Assembly (NCBI GenBank): GCA_945860385.1
Contig: CAMAQD010000003.1
Location: forward strand, 1 to 64,000
Length of the DNA: 64,000 bases
Direction: 5' to 3'
From: Flavobacterium psychrophilum
Lineage (GTDB): Bacteria > Bacteroidota > Bacteroidia > Flavobacteriales > Flavobacteriaceae
Positions within the stretch are counted from its first letter, which is position 1. Each line of letters begins with the position of its first letter. Under the pieces are notes generated by a model that saw nothing but the letters and a program-made list of their open reading frames with translations, did not search any database and had not been told where the DNA came from. Shown here one piece after another: positions 6,142 to 16,845 of the stretch. A program made the translations under genes and the position numbers.

Positions 6142-8673
6142 TTATTGTTTCACTTTTTCGGCAGGAATGGTCACTGGATTTTGCAAAGAAATCATATTCG
6201 CTAACAATTTGTATGCGCCAGAAACTCCTTCGGGCAATTCTCTAAAAAAACTTAAACCCGTGTAAATATAATATCCTTTTCCGTAGGGAGCAATTAACAA
6301 AGCTCCATTCTTTGCTGTTTCCCCTTTATCATTTGACGATAAAATGGGTGTAAAAGCTTTGTCGAAAGTATTGGGATAATACAGTCCTTGCTCCTGTTTC
6401 CAACCTTGAAAATCTTTGGCAGTAATTTTATTTGGCTCATTCAAAACGGAATGATTTGGGGCTAAAAAACGTACTTCTGCTTTTTCTTCCGTAACTCGAT
6501 CTCGCGATATTTGCATTGGAAATGGGGCAATATTTTCGGTTACCAAATCATTGGGAGTATTATATTGTACTAGCATTGTCTTTCCGCCTTTGACAAAATC
6601 AAAAAGAATATTCTGTTTGTTTGCCAAAGCTTGAACTGTATTATACGCACGAATTCCTGTTATTACTATATCAAAATTAGCCATTTTTTCGGGTGAAATT
6701 TCATCTGCAGTGACAAGCGTTACCTTATATCCCATTTGCATCAAACTATTGGGCACTTCATCCCCAGCTCCCATAATGTAAGCAATTTTTTCGTTGTTGG
6801 TTTTCAAATCCAATCGGATGAACTTGGATTCAGAAGATTTCAAGACTTGTTGTTTGGTAATATGATCAAAATCAATACTTATTTGCTCCTTATCATAGCG
6901 TTTGCCGTCAATAAGAGCAATACTTTTGGCAATAGCTTCCTCTTGTGAATAGGGTGGTGTCACCTCAAAATAGACCGTTTGCTCAAGACCCTTTTTGTCT
7001 AAATTAAAAGGAATTGATTTAGGTTGAACTATCCAACTTTTGGGTAATTCGAGTTGTAAATCACCTTGTACAGTATCCTTTCCGGCCTTAATTTTCACTC
7101 CAATATATTTCTTTTTGGCGGTTGTAAAAAGGGACACTTTATCTAAAATACTAGTGGTAACTTCAGGAACAACATCCAAATAATTATACATTTCGCCCTT
7201 GACATCGTCATTGTATTTATAAACTACAGTACGCTCAAAAGGAATTTCGATTTCGTTAATTTTAATATTGAAAACCACTTTCACATCCCGAATAACATCA
7301 GGAATTCCTATGTTTTTCTGGTCAGAAACGGTGTACATTCCTTCTGTTCCTTTTTCTTTCAGCCAATAAGGTTGCGTAAATTCGATGGAAGAAGGCAATT
7401 GCAAATCAAGAGAATTATTTTTCAAAACATTATTTTTAAGCACCACATTTTGAATGGTATTTTTTTGATCAGGCAAAGTAGTTACACTTAGCAGTTGCAT
7501 TTCGATTGGGCTTCTGTTAATCGCTTCGAGTTTCAATTTCACAACACTTCCCGGAGTTGCTTCCTGATTCTGCGCAACAGCTTCAAGATACAAGCCCGCA
7601 CAAGCGGCAATGACTTTTTTTATTTCATCTGTTTTTAATGTTTTCCACTGATTCTCTTCCAAAGTTTGCATCAAGGAATAGGCTTTCGCCAAATCTGGAA
7701 TACTTGCCGAAGGGTTTTTGAAATCAAATTCGGCAGCAATTTTTGAAATCAATATTCCTATGGATTTTCCGCCTTTAACCCGATTCCAAGAAGTATCGAT
7801 TCCATCAAATAGGTTAGCTTTATCTTTCGGTAATTCCCCATTAATCAACTCCAAATATTCGGTTTCTTCTCCCCGACTTCCAGTACTGCCAAAACCTTGC
7901 GATTGATGGCAACTGCGACTCAAGGCCGCAATTTCCTGATTCGATTTCCCTGTAGAGGCATAGTAAACACCAGTTTGCATCGAAATGAAATTGGATTTAT
8001 CGGCTGCATCAAACTTTTCTTGACTTCCGTAAAACCACCACGAAGGATTGAAAAACTGGCGTTTTATTTGCCAAGGTTGCACTAAATTCAATTGCTCTGG
8101 AAAAACCTTTGGATCATTTGCTTTATTAAAACTTTCGACACTCAAAATAGCCGATGCTGAATGGTGACCGTGCGTATTTCCTGAAGTTCTATGGTCAAAA
8201 CGGTTGATAATAATATCAGGTTGAAATTTTCGAATGGCAAAAATAATATCCGCGAGAACTTTCTCCTTGTCCCAAATTTCAACTGTTTCCTCAGGATTTT
8301 TGGAATACCCAAAATCATTAGCTCGTGTAAATAATTGCTCTCCTCCATCTATTTTTCGAGCTTCAATCAATTCTTGGGTTCTGATAACCCCTAATAATTC
8401 TCGCAATTGCGGACCAATTAAATTTTGTCCACCATCCCCACGAGTTAACGATAAATAGGCTGTCCTTGCTTTAGTTTCATTAGAAAAATAAGATATTAGT
8501 CGAGTGTTTTCGTCGTCTGGATGTGCTGCAATATAAAGCACCGAACCTAGAAAATTCAATTTCTGAATTTGATTGTAAATTGCTACTGAGTTTGGTTTTT
8601 GGGGTTGCTGTGCGATTAATAGTTGGAAAGAAAGAAGAAAAATTATAAAAGTTGAAGTTAAAGCTTTCTGCAT
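6142..8673 (-). CDS. exported PIG-L family deacetylase, large form
   Basis: An 843-residue secreted protein with a signal peptide (MQKALTSTFIIFLLSFQLLIAQ). The N-terminal catalytic domain is a PIG-L/LmbE zinc deacetylase: AHPDDENTRL near residue 50 is the metal-binding AHPDDE motif, followed by SLTRGDGGQN, with the later histidine cluster NTHGHHSASA near residue 165. The family removes N-acetyl groups from amino sugars. The remaining 450 residues contain beta-rich modules, including an NPCBM/NEW2-like segment around ELPKSWIVQPKSIPFNLDKKG, and a C-terminal alpha/beta domain that resembles a ThuA/glutamine-amidotransferase-like fold (IVITGIRAYNT ... GGKTMLVQYNTPN). It is the first gene of the operon with the small membrane protein and symporter, suggesting breakdown of an acetylated glycan or conjugate outside the inner membrane. 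Confidence 0.85.
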   Translation of the reverse strand: MQKALTSTFIIFLLSFQLLIAQQPQKPNSVAIYNQIQKLNFLGSVLYIAAHPDDENTRLISYFSNETKARTAYLSLTRGDGGQNLIGPQLRELLGVIRTQELIEARKIDGGEQLFTRANDFGYSKNPEETVEIWDKEKVLADIIFAIRKFQPDIIINRFDHRTSGNTHGHHSASAILSVESFNKANDPKVFPEQLNLVQPWQIKRQFFNPSWWFYGSQEKFDAADKSNFISMQTGVYYASTGKSNQEIAALSRSCHQSQGFGSTGSRGEETEYLELINGELPKDKANLFDGIDTSWNRVKGGKSIGILISKIAAEFDFKNPSASIPDLAKAYSLMQTLEENQWKTLKTDEIKKVIAACAGLYLEAVAQNQEATPGSVVKLKLEAINRSPIEMQLLSVTTLPDQKNTIQNVVLKNNVLKNNSLDLQLPSSIEFTQPYWLKEKGTEGMYTVSDQKNIGIPDVIRDVKVVFNIKINEIEIPFERTVVYKYNDDVKGEMYNYLDVVPEVTTSILDKVSLFTTAKKKYIGVKIKAGKDTVQGDLQLELPKSWIVQPKSIPFNLDKKGLEQTVYFEVTPPYSQEEAIAKSIALIDGKRYDKEQISIDFDHITKQQVLKSSESKFIRLDLKTNNEKIAYIMGAGDEVPNSLMQMGYKVTLVTADEISPEKMANFDIVITGIRAYNTVQALANKQNILFDFVKGGKTMLVQYNTPNDLVTENIAPFPMQISRDRVTEEKAEVRFLAPNHSVLNEPNKITAKDFQGWKQEQGLYYPNTFDKAFTPILSSNDKGETAKNGALLIAPYGKGYYIYTGLSFFRELPEGVSGAYKLLANMISLQNPVTIPAEKVKQ

Positions 8674-8829
8674 TTTTTTGGAATTTGGTTGGCAATGAGC
8701 CCAAATGTAGTAATTAAATAAATTTATAAATATATTTTTTGTTTTCTTTAAGAAATTGACAGGAAATACAATAAATCAAAAAAAATCTTCTATAATGAAA
8801 AACCCGAAGGAATACAGTTTAATAATTTG

Positions 8830-8837
8830 TATGTTTG
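8830..8837 (+). promoter_or_regulatory. possible -7 element of the adhesin operon
   Basis: TATGTTTG fits TAnnTTTG exactly and lies 20 bases before the adhesin ATG. No good TTG is seen at the usual -33 spacing, so support is partial. Confidence 0.35.
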
Positions 8838-8857
8838 GAGTTTTACATTAAACACTT

Positions 8858-11800
8858 ATGGGGAAGCTTTATAAGATTCTATTTTTACTTATTTTGGTCA
8901 ATGCAAGTTGTGTTTTAAATGCTAAAAACAATGGTAATGTAACTACTTTGGTATTGCCTACAGCTACAATTTCTGGGACAACCGCTGTTTGTCAAAATGC
9001 GCCGCAACCACAAATAACGTTTACGGGCTCTGGCGGAACTGCTCCTTATACTTTTAAATACACCATAAGTGGTACAACTGGAAATCAAACTATTGCCACT
9101 ACTTCAGGAAATACTGTTAGTGTTCCTGCCCTAACTACCACTGTAGGTACTTTTATTTATACATTAGTAAGTGTTACTGATTCCTCAGGAGCTCAAATTC
9201 AATCTGGTACTGCCACGATTACAGTGAATGCTCTACCGGCAATTGATTTTACCTTTACAAATGACAATAGTTGTTCAGGAACTGCGATTCAATTTACTTC
9301 TTCGGTTGCTGGAACTGCCACTTATACCTATCTGTGGGATTTTGGAGATGGTACCACTTCGACTCAAAAAAACCCAAGCTATACTTATACGGAATTGGGT
9401 TGTGGTACTACAATCAAAACGGTAAAATTGACTGTGATTGGGGGAGGCTGTTCGATTTCAACAACCAAAACTATCAACATTAATCAAAAACCTGATATCA
9501 GTTTTACAGATGATAATAATAAATTAGGAGACCCTTTTAACAACTGTGCCAATGCATCTTCTAATTCTACCTACTCCGTTACCGTCGGAAACTCTTCTGT
9601 TTCAACTTGTGTATCTTCCTATTCAATAGATTGGGGCAATGGTAATACCCAGGTTGGCATCACATTTCCTATTTCGCACACCTATTCCTCTATTGGAGCT
9701 TTTTCAATGAAAATTACAGCAACTGGTTCGAATGGCTGTGCTGCTACTAGAACTTATGTTGTCAAAAATCTTTCCAATCCAATAGGAGGTATAAATAGTC
9801 CTGGTACAACTCAAAATTTATGTGCACCAACAACCAATCTGCAATTCTCGATTTCAAATTGGGGAGGTAATTCCCTTGACACCACTTATAAAATAAACTA
9901 TGGGGATGGTTCTCCAATAGTGACTTTAACCCAAGTTCAATTAAATAGCTCTATTTACTATAACTCATCAAATCCTTTAATTTCTGCCAACTATCCTATT
10001 CCACATATTTACACCACTAGTAGTTGTCCAATCCCCAGTTTTGAATTGAAATTAGAAATAGCAAATGCGTGTGGAACTACACCATTATCATTAGGAAACA
10101 TAACAATATTAGCAAAACCGCAAGCAAATTTCACCGCCCCTCCTATCGGGTGCGTCAATAATAGTATTCTATTTACCAATACTACTATTGCTGGAAGTGC
10201 TCAAAATTGTGCTCAAGGTGCAATCTATACGTGGGATTTTGGAGATGGTTCGCCTATTGTAACAACTCCCATATCCCTAGCGCAAAATATTAATCATACC
10301 TATTTGAATCCGGGAACATATACCGTTACATTAACCTCTGAAAATTTCTGTGGATCATCTTCAAGAACACAAACAATATGCATAGAAACTCCATTGACAT
10401 CCCAATTTATTTTGAATACGGCTGCCGGTTGCGTACCACAAACTATTACAGCAACTAACAGTACCCCTAATACAAATTCCTGTTCTCCGCCTACCTATGT
10501 TTGGAGTGTTACGCATTTGCCCGCTTACTGCGGAACAAGTATTGCAACAATTCCCAACCAAACCACAACAAATGCTACCTATAATTTTACTGAATCAGGA
10601 ACTTATACCATTACACTCACGGCTACAAATACCTGTGGAAGTTTTAGCTCATCACAAACCATTACAGTCAAAAAACCACCAACCATAACAGCTCTAATCG
10701 GCATAAACACCGATTATTGCGGTCCAACAAATATCAACCCAACTGCCACAATAAATAGTTGCGCTCCAGTTGCCAGTACTGTCACTTATGCCTGGAGCTT
10801 TCCCGGAGGGACACCTTCGATATCCAGTCTTGCCAATCCGGGTCCAATAAGTTATGTGGCCACCGGAAATTATACCGTGTCATTAATTGTGACTAATGAG
10901 TGCGGATCGTCAGTAACTACAAATAAATCGTTTACAATTAATGACACGCCAGTTGTTACTAATACGCCTTTAACACAAACTGTGTGTTCAGGTTTTGCGA
11001 CGACATTGGTCAATCTAACTTCTAGTCCCGCGGGAGCAGCTTTTACTTGGACTGCAACTGCAACTCCAGGAATAACGGGATTTACCTCTTCTGGAACAAG
11101 TATAATACCCGTGCAAACTATTTCGACAACAAATGCAAGTCCCGGAACCATAACCTACACTATTACACCCTCGCTGGGTGGATGCCCTGGTATACCTACT
11201 AATTATGTAATTATCGTAAATCTAGCACCAAAAATAACTACTCAACCTACCTCTAGTACATTTTGCTTAGGAGGTAGCCCTACTGTTTTGTCATTTACGA
11301 TTTCTGGAGTAATTGGCACCCCAACTTACCAATGGTACTCCAACACTTCAAATTCTAATACCGGTGGCAGTATTATTTCTGGAGCAACAAATGCGACATT
11401 TGCACCTCCTGCAGGAGCCGCAGGAACCTTCTACTACTATTGCATCATTAATTTGCCTACAGGAGGATGTTCAAGTATTACAACGAATGCAGCTACGATA
11501 ACAATACTTCCTAATGCCTCCATAACTGTGCAACCAATACCTACACAAAATCTGTGCATTGGCGTTACTATTCAGAATCCTTTGACTGCTTCTTATTCTG
11601 GTGGAACTGGTATTCCAACTTACCAATGGTATTCCAATACCACAAATACAGCAACTGGTGGTTCACCAATCGCTGGTGCTACTACGGCAAATTACACCCC
11701 TCCAACTTTTACAAGTCCAGGAAGTTATTATTACTACGTTACGATCTCATTAAGTGGCAATAGTTGTCTTCCTGTTACCAGTAATACAGCAGAAATTATC

Positions 11801-14800
11801 GTGTTTGCTGATCCAACTATTAGTTCGCAACCGACTGCTTTACAAACATTATGTCAAAACGCAACTCCTTTGAGTTTAGATGTCACAGCCACTGGAGGAA
11901 ATGGAACATTCTTTTATCAATGGTACAGTAATTCATTAAATTCAAATACGGGAGGTATCTTAATTCCAGCTGCAATAAGTAGTAGTTATGTTCCTCCAAC
12001 AACTACTATAGGTACAAAATATTATTATGCTATTGTTACCCAAAACAGTACTCCTGGTTGTGGTGTAAATACTGCAACAGCAGCAATTATTGTGATTTCA
12101 TCCCCTACAATTACTCAGCCCGCATCCAGTACAGTATGTATCGGAGGAACTCCAGCGGTTTTGTCTGTAACAGTTAGTGGAGCGACGGGAACTCCTTTGT
12201 ATCAATGGTATTCAAATAGTATAGATTCTACTAGTGGTGGAACTGCAATTTCTGGTGCAATCGGCGCTACTTTTAGCCCACCTAATTCTGCGTTGGGAAC
12301 CATTTATTATTATTGTATTGTTACTTTGCCTTCAGGCGGATGCTCCAGCATCACCTCAGATACTGCATCTGTTACCATAAATACTGGAGCAACAATTGAT
12401 TTACAACCTATTCCAACACAGAGTCTCTGTGTGGGAGCAACCATTTCGACACCATTAAACGTAACCTACATAGGCGGAACAGGAACTCCATCATACCAGT
12501 GGTATTCAAATACGACCAACACAAATTCGGGTGGTACTATAATTTCTGGTGCAACAAATGCCAGTTTTACACCTTCTGTTTTTACGACAGCTGGATCTTA
12601 CTATTATTATACGGAAGTTACGCTGAGTGGCAATGGTTGCGGTTCAATCAAAAGCAACGCTGCTGAAATTGTAATAGTGGCCGATCAAGTAATTAGCGCA
12701 CAACCATTATCTTCTCAAAGTGTTTGTCAAAACGTATCTCCTACAAATTTATCTGTTGCAGTTTCGGGTGGAATAAGTGCGGGCTATTTGTATCAATGGT
12801 TTTCTAGTATAAGTAACAACAATACCTCAGGAACCCCAATTTTAGGAGCAACAACTGACTCTTATATCCCTTCGACTTCCAATGTTGGAACTGTTTATTA
12901 TTATTGTGTGATATCACAAACTAGTGGTTCGGGTTGTAACGTGAGTAGCGCTACTGCTGCGGTAGTAGTTAATTTGGCTCCCTCATTTAGTACACAACCG
13001 CAATCAAGTACCATTTGTATTGGTCAAACGCCAACGCTTTTAAGCGTAAACTATATCAACGGTGTTGGAACACCAACATATCAATGGTATTCCAATAACG
13101 TAAATACAGTAACGGGGAGCAGTACAATAGCTGGTGCGACAAATGCAACATACAGTCCTCCTAATGCAACTGTTGGCAACGTTTATTACTATTGTATTAT
13201 TACATTGCCTTCTTCGGGTGGCTGTTCCGATTTGACCTCTGCAATCGCATCCGTAACAATTAATCCGAACCCTGTTATTACTAATAAAACGGCCTTAATT
13301 TGTAGTGGTAATCCTTTTACCATTTTGCCATTAAATTCAGGTTCAGAAATTGTGCCTGTCGGAACCACTTATACTTGGACTAATCCAACCATTTTTCCAG
13401 CGGGTTCCATAACGGGTACATCGGCACAATCAACACCACAAAGCAATATCAGTCAAAACTTAATCAATACCACTGTCAGTCCAGCAATAGTAACTTATAC
13501 CGTTACGCCTCTTTCAGGCTTTTGTATTGGGACTAATTTCACTATTGCAGTTACTGTAAATCCAGCTATTTCGCCAAATGTCACTGCAACCAATAGTACT
13601 TGTTTTGGTTCCAATAGCGGAGCCCTTCAAACTAATATCACTGGTGGAATTCCTTTCAGTTCCGGTGCTCCTTATCAAATTTCTTGGACAGGACCCAATG
13701 GATTTACTTCTGCTGCATCGAATATTTCTAATTTGGCTCCCGGAAATTACAACCTTTTAATTACAGACGCTGGCGGTTGTCCTGTTAATGAAAACTATCT
13801 TATTACTGAACCAGATGACATTGTCCTAACCACTGTTTTAGAAAAAGATATTACTTGTTTTAATGATGCCAATGGTGCAATTGACATCACTATTTCTGGC
13901 GGAACTTTAAACTATACTTTCGCTTGGACGAAAAACGGAACAGCTTATGCCAATACCAAAAATTTAGCTAATTTAAGTCCTGGAATTTATGCAGTTACAG
14001 TTTCGGATGCTAACAATTGTGGGCCAAAAACAGCCACTTTTACCATAACCGAGCCGCCTATTTTAGCAGTAAACTTGGTTAATAAAACCAATATTTTATG
14101 TTTTGGAGATGCAACAGGGGTTATCACTGTCAATGTGGTTGGAGGAACTTTCCCTTACACTTATGCTTGGTCAGGGCCAAATAATTTTACAAGTTCCAAT
14201 CAAAATCTAACAGCTGTTATTGCAGGAACTTACAATTTAATTGTTAGTGATAATGCGGGTTGTACCAAAAAATTAATCGTACAACTAACTCAAACACCCG
14301 AAATCAAAATTACCGCCACTACAACTCCAATTATTTGTTATGGAGGTAATGACGCCTCCATTAGAATAGTTGTTTCGGGCGGGATTGCTCCGTACGCAAT
14401 CGGCTGGAGCAACCTGGGCAGTGGCACTTTTCAGGACAATCTTTCGGCTGGAGATTATCTAATCACCATTACCGATGCTTTGAATTGTATCCAAACATTA
14501 AACGTAAATATTCCCGAAGCTCCCATTTTTACCATTAATCCAGTTGTAAAAAACATTACTTGCTTTGGGGATAAAAATGGCAGTATCAATTTAAATCTTG
14601 TGGGTGGAATCGCTCCTGTCAAATTGGTTTGGGATGACAGTGCAGTGGCGGGAACTGTCCGAAATAATCTCGGACTAGGTTCTTACTCCGTAACGATAAC
14701 TGATAGTAAACCCTGTACTATCAGAAGAACCTTTATTATTTTGGAACCTCAATTATTAGTACTACAAGGAAATGTTACCAATGCTTTAGACTGCGATAAC

Positions 14801-15763
14801 GCTAATACGGGTGCAATAAATCTTCTTGTTTCTGGTGGCTCTGCACCGTTTACTTATTCTTGGTCAAACGGAGCGACAACCGAGGATTTGGTTAATATTC
14901 CCGCTGGAAATTATCTGGTTACCGTAAAAGATACCAATGGTTGTACTAAACAAGCCCAATACAGCATTAACCGGCCTCCTCCTATCGCGACTGCAGTTGT
15001 AACTAAAACCGATTTTGATTGTCAAACTAAATTTGTCAAACAAACTTTTGCAGCCTCAGTTTCTGGCGGAGTTCCTCCCTATCAATTAGTTTGGTCAAGC
15101 GGCACGGTTAGCGGACCCAATAATGAATTTATGAACACCCGTCAAAACGGAACGGTAATTTTAAACGTTACAGATGCTATTGGATGTAAATCAAATTATA
15201 CCTTTACTGTAAATACTCCAAAACTAGGAACACCTTCGTTTGAAGTAAGCTCTTTTGCGTTTTCAACTTTTGGCACTTATTCTATTAATGACCCGATACA
15301 GTTTACCAATAACGCAACTGGCGATTATATCAGTATGATTTGGGATTTTGGTGATGGTAGCTTTTCTTCAGAATTAAATCCTGTTCACACCTTCATAAAT
15401 CCAAAAGATTATGTGGTCACACAAACGGTAACCTATCCTTTTGGTTGTGTTTATGTACAAAAAATCACTCTTATTATTGGAAAAGGATATGTATTAGTGG
15501 TTCCAACTGCTTTCACCCCAAACAATGATACGCTCAATGATACTTTTAGACCTGTTACCAAAGGGTTAAAAAACATTCATCTAGATATTTATGACACTTG
15601 GGGATCGATGATATATTCCGAATCGGGAGAAATTTTAAGAGGTTGGGATGGAAAAATAAAAGATTCGAATGCCGAAAACGGCAATTACTACTGTAAAGTA
15701 AGTGGTGAAACTTTTTACGGAACTATTGTCAATGAAAATCACCCTTTTGTATTAATAAAATAA
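8858..15763 (+). CDS. giant T9SS-secreted adhesin (PKD, Ig-like and SprB repeats, type B sorting domain)
   Basis: A 2301-residue surface protein. A signal peptide (MGKLYKILFLLILVNASCVLNA) leads into PKD-type domains with the WDFGDG signature (near residues 160 and 460) and related modules to about residue 780. Seven Ig-like modules of about 95 residues follow (about 790-1470), each with a YQWYSN or YQWFSS core and a C-terminal YYY(C/A) strand. Next come six to seven SprB-type repeats (about 1570-2120; ITCF-D-NG ... GGxxPYTYxW ... LxxGxYxVTVxDxxxC), a last PKD domain (WDFGDGSFSSELNP) and a C-terminal gliding-associated domain (VPTAFTPNNDTLNDTFRP ... WDGK). The latter is the type B T9SS sorting signal. 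The protein should be exported by T9SS and held on or released from the cell surface. Its SprF-type partner follows 11 bases later. It may function in adhesion or gliding. The codon use and composition look native apart from the expected Thr/Ser/Asn richness. Confidence 0.93.
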   Translation: MGKLYKILFLLILVNASCVLNAKNNGNVTTLVLPTATISGTTAVCQNAPQPQITFTGSGGTAPYTFKYTISGTTGNQTIATTSGNTVSVPALTTTVGTFIYTLVSVTDSSGAQIQSGTATITVNALPAIDFTFTNDNSCSGTAIQFTSSVAGTATYTYLWDFGDGTTSTQKNPSYTYTELGCGTTIKTVKLTVIGGGCSISTTKTININQKPDISFTDDNNKLGDPFNNCANASSNSTYSVTVGNSSVSTCVSSYSIDWGNGNTQVGITFPISHTYSSIGAFSMKITATGSNGCAATRTYVVKNLSNPIGGINSPGTTQNLCAPTTNLQFSISNWGGNSLDTTYKINYGDGSPIVTLTQVQLNSSIYYNSSNPLISANYPIPHIYTTSSCPIPSFELKLEIANACGTTPLSLGNITILAKPQANFTAPPIGCVNNSILFTNTTIAGSAQNCAQGAIYTWDFGDGSPIVTTPISLAQNINHTYLNPGTYTVTLTSENFCGSSSRTQTICIETPLTSQFILNTAAGCVPQTITATNSTPNTNSCSPPTYVWSVTHLPAYCGTSIATIPNQTTTNATYNFTESGTYTITLTATNTCGSFSSSQTITVKKPPTITALIGINTDYCGPTNINPTATINSCAPVASTVTYAWSFPGGTPSISSLANPGPISYVATGNYTVSLIVTNECGSSVTTNKSFTINDTPVVTNTPLTQTVCSGFATTLVNLTSSPAGAAFTWTATATPGITGFTSSGTSIIPVQTISTTNASPGTITYTITPSLGGCPGIPTNYVIIVNLAPKITTQPTSSTFCLGGSPTVLSFTISGVIGTPTYQWYSNTSNSNTGGSIISGATNATFAPPAGAAGTFYYYCIINLPTGGCSSITTNAATITILPNASITVQPIPTQNLCIGVTIQNPLTASYSGGTGIPTYQWYSNTTNTATGGSPIAGATTANYTPPTFTSPGSYYYYVTISLSGNSCLPVTSNTAEIIVFADPTISSQPTALQTLCQNATPLSLDVTATGGNGTFFYQWYSNSLNSNTGGILIPAAISSSYVPPTTTIGTKYYYAIVTQNSTPGCGVNTATAAIIVISSPTITQPASSTVCIGGTPAVLSVTVSGATGTPLYQWYSNSIDSTSGGTAISGAIGATFSPPNSALGTIYYYCIVTLPSGGCSSITSDTASVTINTGATIDLQPIPTQSLCVGATISTPLNVTYIGGTGTPSYQWYSNTTNTNSGGTIISGATNASFTPSVFTTAGSYYYYTEVTLSGNGCGSIKSNAAEIVIVADQVISAQPLSSQSVCQNVSPTNLSVAVSGGISAGYLYQWFSSISNNNTSGTPILGATTDSYIPSTSNVGTVYYYCVISQTSGSGCNVSSATAAVVVNLAPSFSTQPQSSTICIGQTPTLLSVNYINGVGTPTYQWYSNNVNTVTGSSTIAGATNATYSPPNATVGNVYYYCIITLPSSGGCSDLTSAIASVTINPNPVITNKTALICSGNPFTILPLNSGSEIVPVGTTYTWTNPTIFPAGSITGTSAQSTPQSNISQNLINTTVSPAIVTYTVTPLSGFCIGTNFTIAVTVNPAISPNVTATNSTCFGSNSGALQTNITGGIPFSSGAPYQISWTGPNGFTSAASNISNLAPGNYNLLITDAGGCPVNENYLITEPDDIVLTTVLEKDITCFNDANGAIDITISGGTLNYTFAWTKNGTAYANTKNLANLSPGIYAVTVSDANNCGPKTATFTITEPPILAVNLVNKTNILCFGDATGVITVNVVGGTFPYTYAWSGPNNFTSSNQNLTAVIAGTYNLIVSDNAGCTKKLIVQLTQTPEIKITATTTPIICYGGNDASIRIVVSGGIAPYAIGWSNLGSGTFQDNLSAGDYLITITDALNCIQTLNVNIPEAPIFTINPVVKNITCFGDKNGSINLNLVGGIAPVKLVWDDSAVAGTVRNNLGLGSYSVTITDSKPCTIRRTFIILEPQLLVLQGNVTNALDCDNANTGAINLLVSGGSAPFTYSWSNGATTEDLVNIPAGNYLVTVKDTNGCTKQAQYSINRPPPIATAVVTKTDFDCQTKFVKQTFAASVSGGVPPYQLVWSSGTVSGPNNEFMNTRQNGTVILNVTDAIGCKSNYTFTVNTPKLGTPSFEVSSFAFSTFGTYSINDPIQFTNNATGDYISMIWDFGDGSFSSELNPVHTFINPKDYVVTQTVTYPFGCVYVQKITLIIGKGYVLVVPTAFTPNNDTLNDTFRPVTKGLKNIHLDIYDTWGSMIYSESGEILRGWDGKIKDSNAENGNYYCKVSGETFYGTIVNENHPFVLIK
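11230..13265 (+). repeat. seven tandem Ig-like modules inside the adhesin gene
   Basis: Seven diverged copies of about 290 bases each encode modules that share QP-(x)-CxG, then TP-x-YQWYSN-(N/T)-x-GG, then a YYYY or YYYC strand. DNA identity is modest but local: caatggtattccaat-type tracts recur in every copy, so recombination between modules is possible. Copy cores are near 11325, 11625, 11920, 12200, 12495, 12790 and 13080. Confidence 0.85.
13570..15225 (+). repeat. SprB-type repeat block inside the adhesin gene
   Basis: Six clear and one diverged copies of a module of about 75 residues occur here. Each has a Cys near its start (ITCFND, ILCFGD, IICYGG, ITCFGD, LDCDNA), a GG-turn in the middle and a Cys near the end (NNCG, AGCT, LNCI, KPCT, NGCT). 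The paired cysteines may form one disulfide per module. Confidence 0.8.
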
Positions 15764-15774
15764 GCCCAAAAAGA

Positions 15775-16800
15775 ATGAAACTAAAACTTGTTTTATATAT
15801 ACTATTGATTGCCTTCACTGTTGAAGAAATTAACGCACAAGATCCCGTCTTTACTCAATATCTTCTTATTCCAGAATCATTAAACCCTGCATTTACAGGT
15901 ACTTTGGCAGGTGGATATACTGGTATTATTCATCGTTCGCAATGGCCTAATGAGAATAGAAGAATGGATACTGAATTCGCATTTATCAATAATCCTATTG
16001 GTTCTGAAGGAGAGATGGGCTTGGGTTTTTCGATTTTAAATCAACGGGAAGTTTTTACTAATTATAATTATATTCAATTCAATGGAGCCTATTCGTACAG
16101 TGTTAATTTAAACGATGAGTGGCGGCTTCGGTTGGGAATAGAATTGGGTTATGGTTTCAAAAACTATAATTTCAGTAATTTACTATTGGAAGACCAAATT
16201 AACATCAACGATGGAAGTATAAATGGTGGAAGTGTCGATCCTGGTATTTTGAATAGTAACAACCAGGTTAGTTTTTTTGATTTTTCATCAGGACTATTGT
16301 TTTACAATGACAATTCTTGGTTTGGAACTTCTTTAAAACACCTCAACAAACCCAATATCACCTTTACTGATTATGCAAATGTTCCGCTAGAATTGTTTTG
16401 GAGTGTTCACGGTGGGCATTCAATAGCTTTAGATGATAGTATTGGTTCATTTTTTCCCAGCCAAACTAATGTTATACTTACAGCCAATTATATGCGGCAA
16501 TCACAGTATAACCGTTTGGATTTTGGAACTGCTTTAAATGTCAAACCTTTTACCATTGGAGTAATAGCTGCAATAAACCCGGAAGGAAAAAGCAACGACA
16601 GCCATTTGCTAACTTCTATAAACGTTTTTAGCGCAATACAAGTAAACCGTTTTGTTCTGGGTTATTCTTATGATATTAATACTTCAAAAATAGGAAATAC
16701 CCAAGGTGTACACGAAATCTCATTAACTTGGGAATTATTCCCTCAATGTTACCGATGTGATAATTATTCAGTCAGACATTCAATGGGAAGAAATTATTAA
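15775..16800 (+). CDS. PorP/SprF family T9SS outer-membrane protein
   Basis: A 341-residue protein with a signal peptide ending at INAQ, followed by DPVFTQYLLIPESLNPAFTGT, the hallmark start of the PorP/SprF family (Q-D-P-x-(F/Y)-(T/S)-Q-Y ... N-P-A-x-(T/A)-G). The rest is a predicted outer-membrane beta-barrel. Family members partner with a giant T9SS substrate encoded next door and help its export or surface anchoring, as SprF does for SprB. The gene starts 11 bases after the adhesin stop, so the two form an operon. The C-terminal tail PQCYRCDNYSVRHSMGRNY contains a CxxC. Confidence 0.92.
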   Translation: MKLKLVLYILLIAFTVEEINAQDPVFTQYLLIPESLNPAFTGTLAGGYTGIIHRSQWPNENRRMDTEFAFINNPIGSEGEMGLGFSILNQREVFTNYNYIQFNGAYSYSVNLNDEWRLRLGIELGYGFKNYNFSNLLLEDQININDGSINGGSVDPGILNSNNQVSFFDFSSGLLFYNDNSWFGTSLKHLNKPNITFTDYANVPLELFWSVHGGHSIALDDSIGSFFPSQTNVILTANYMRQSQYNRLDFGTALNVKPFTIGVIAAINPEGKSNDSHLLTSINVFSAIQVNRFVLGYSYDINTSKIGNTQGVHEISLTWELFPQCYRCDNYSVRHSMGRNY

Positions 16801-16845
16801 AAATCCTACTACCAAGTTGAGGGTAAAACCACAAAAAGAAATATA

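Noticed and set aside
11230..13265. CRISPR-like or satellite array
   Set aside because: The repeats are protein modules of about 290 bases with diverged DNA and an open frame throughout, not short direct repeats with spacers. No CRISPR array or cas gene is in the window.
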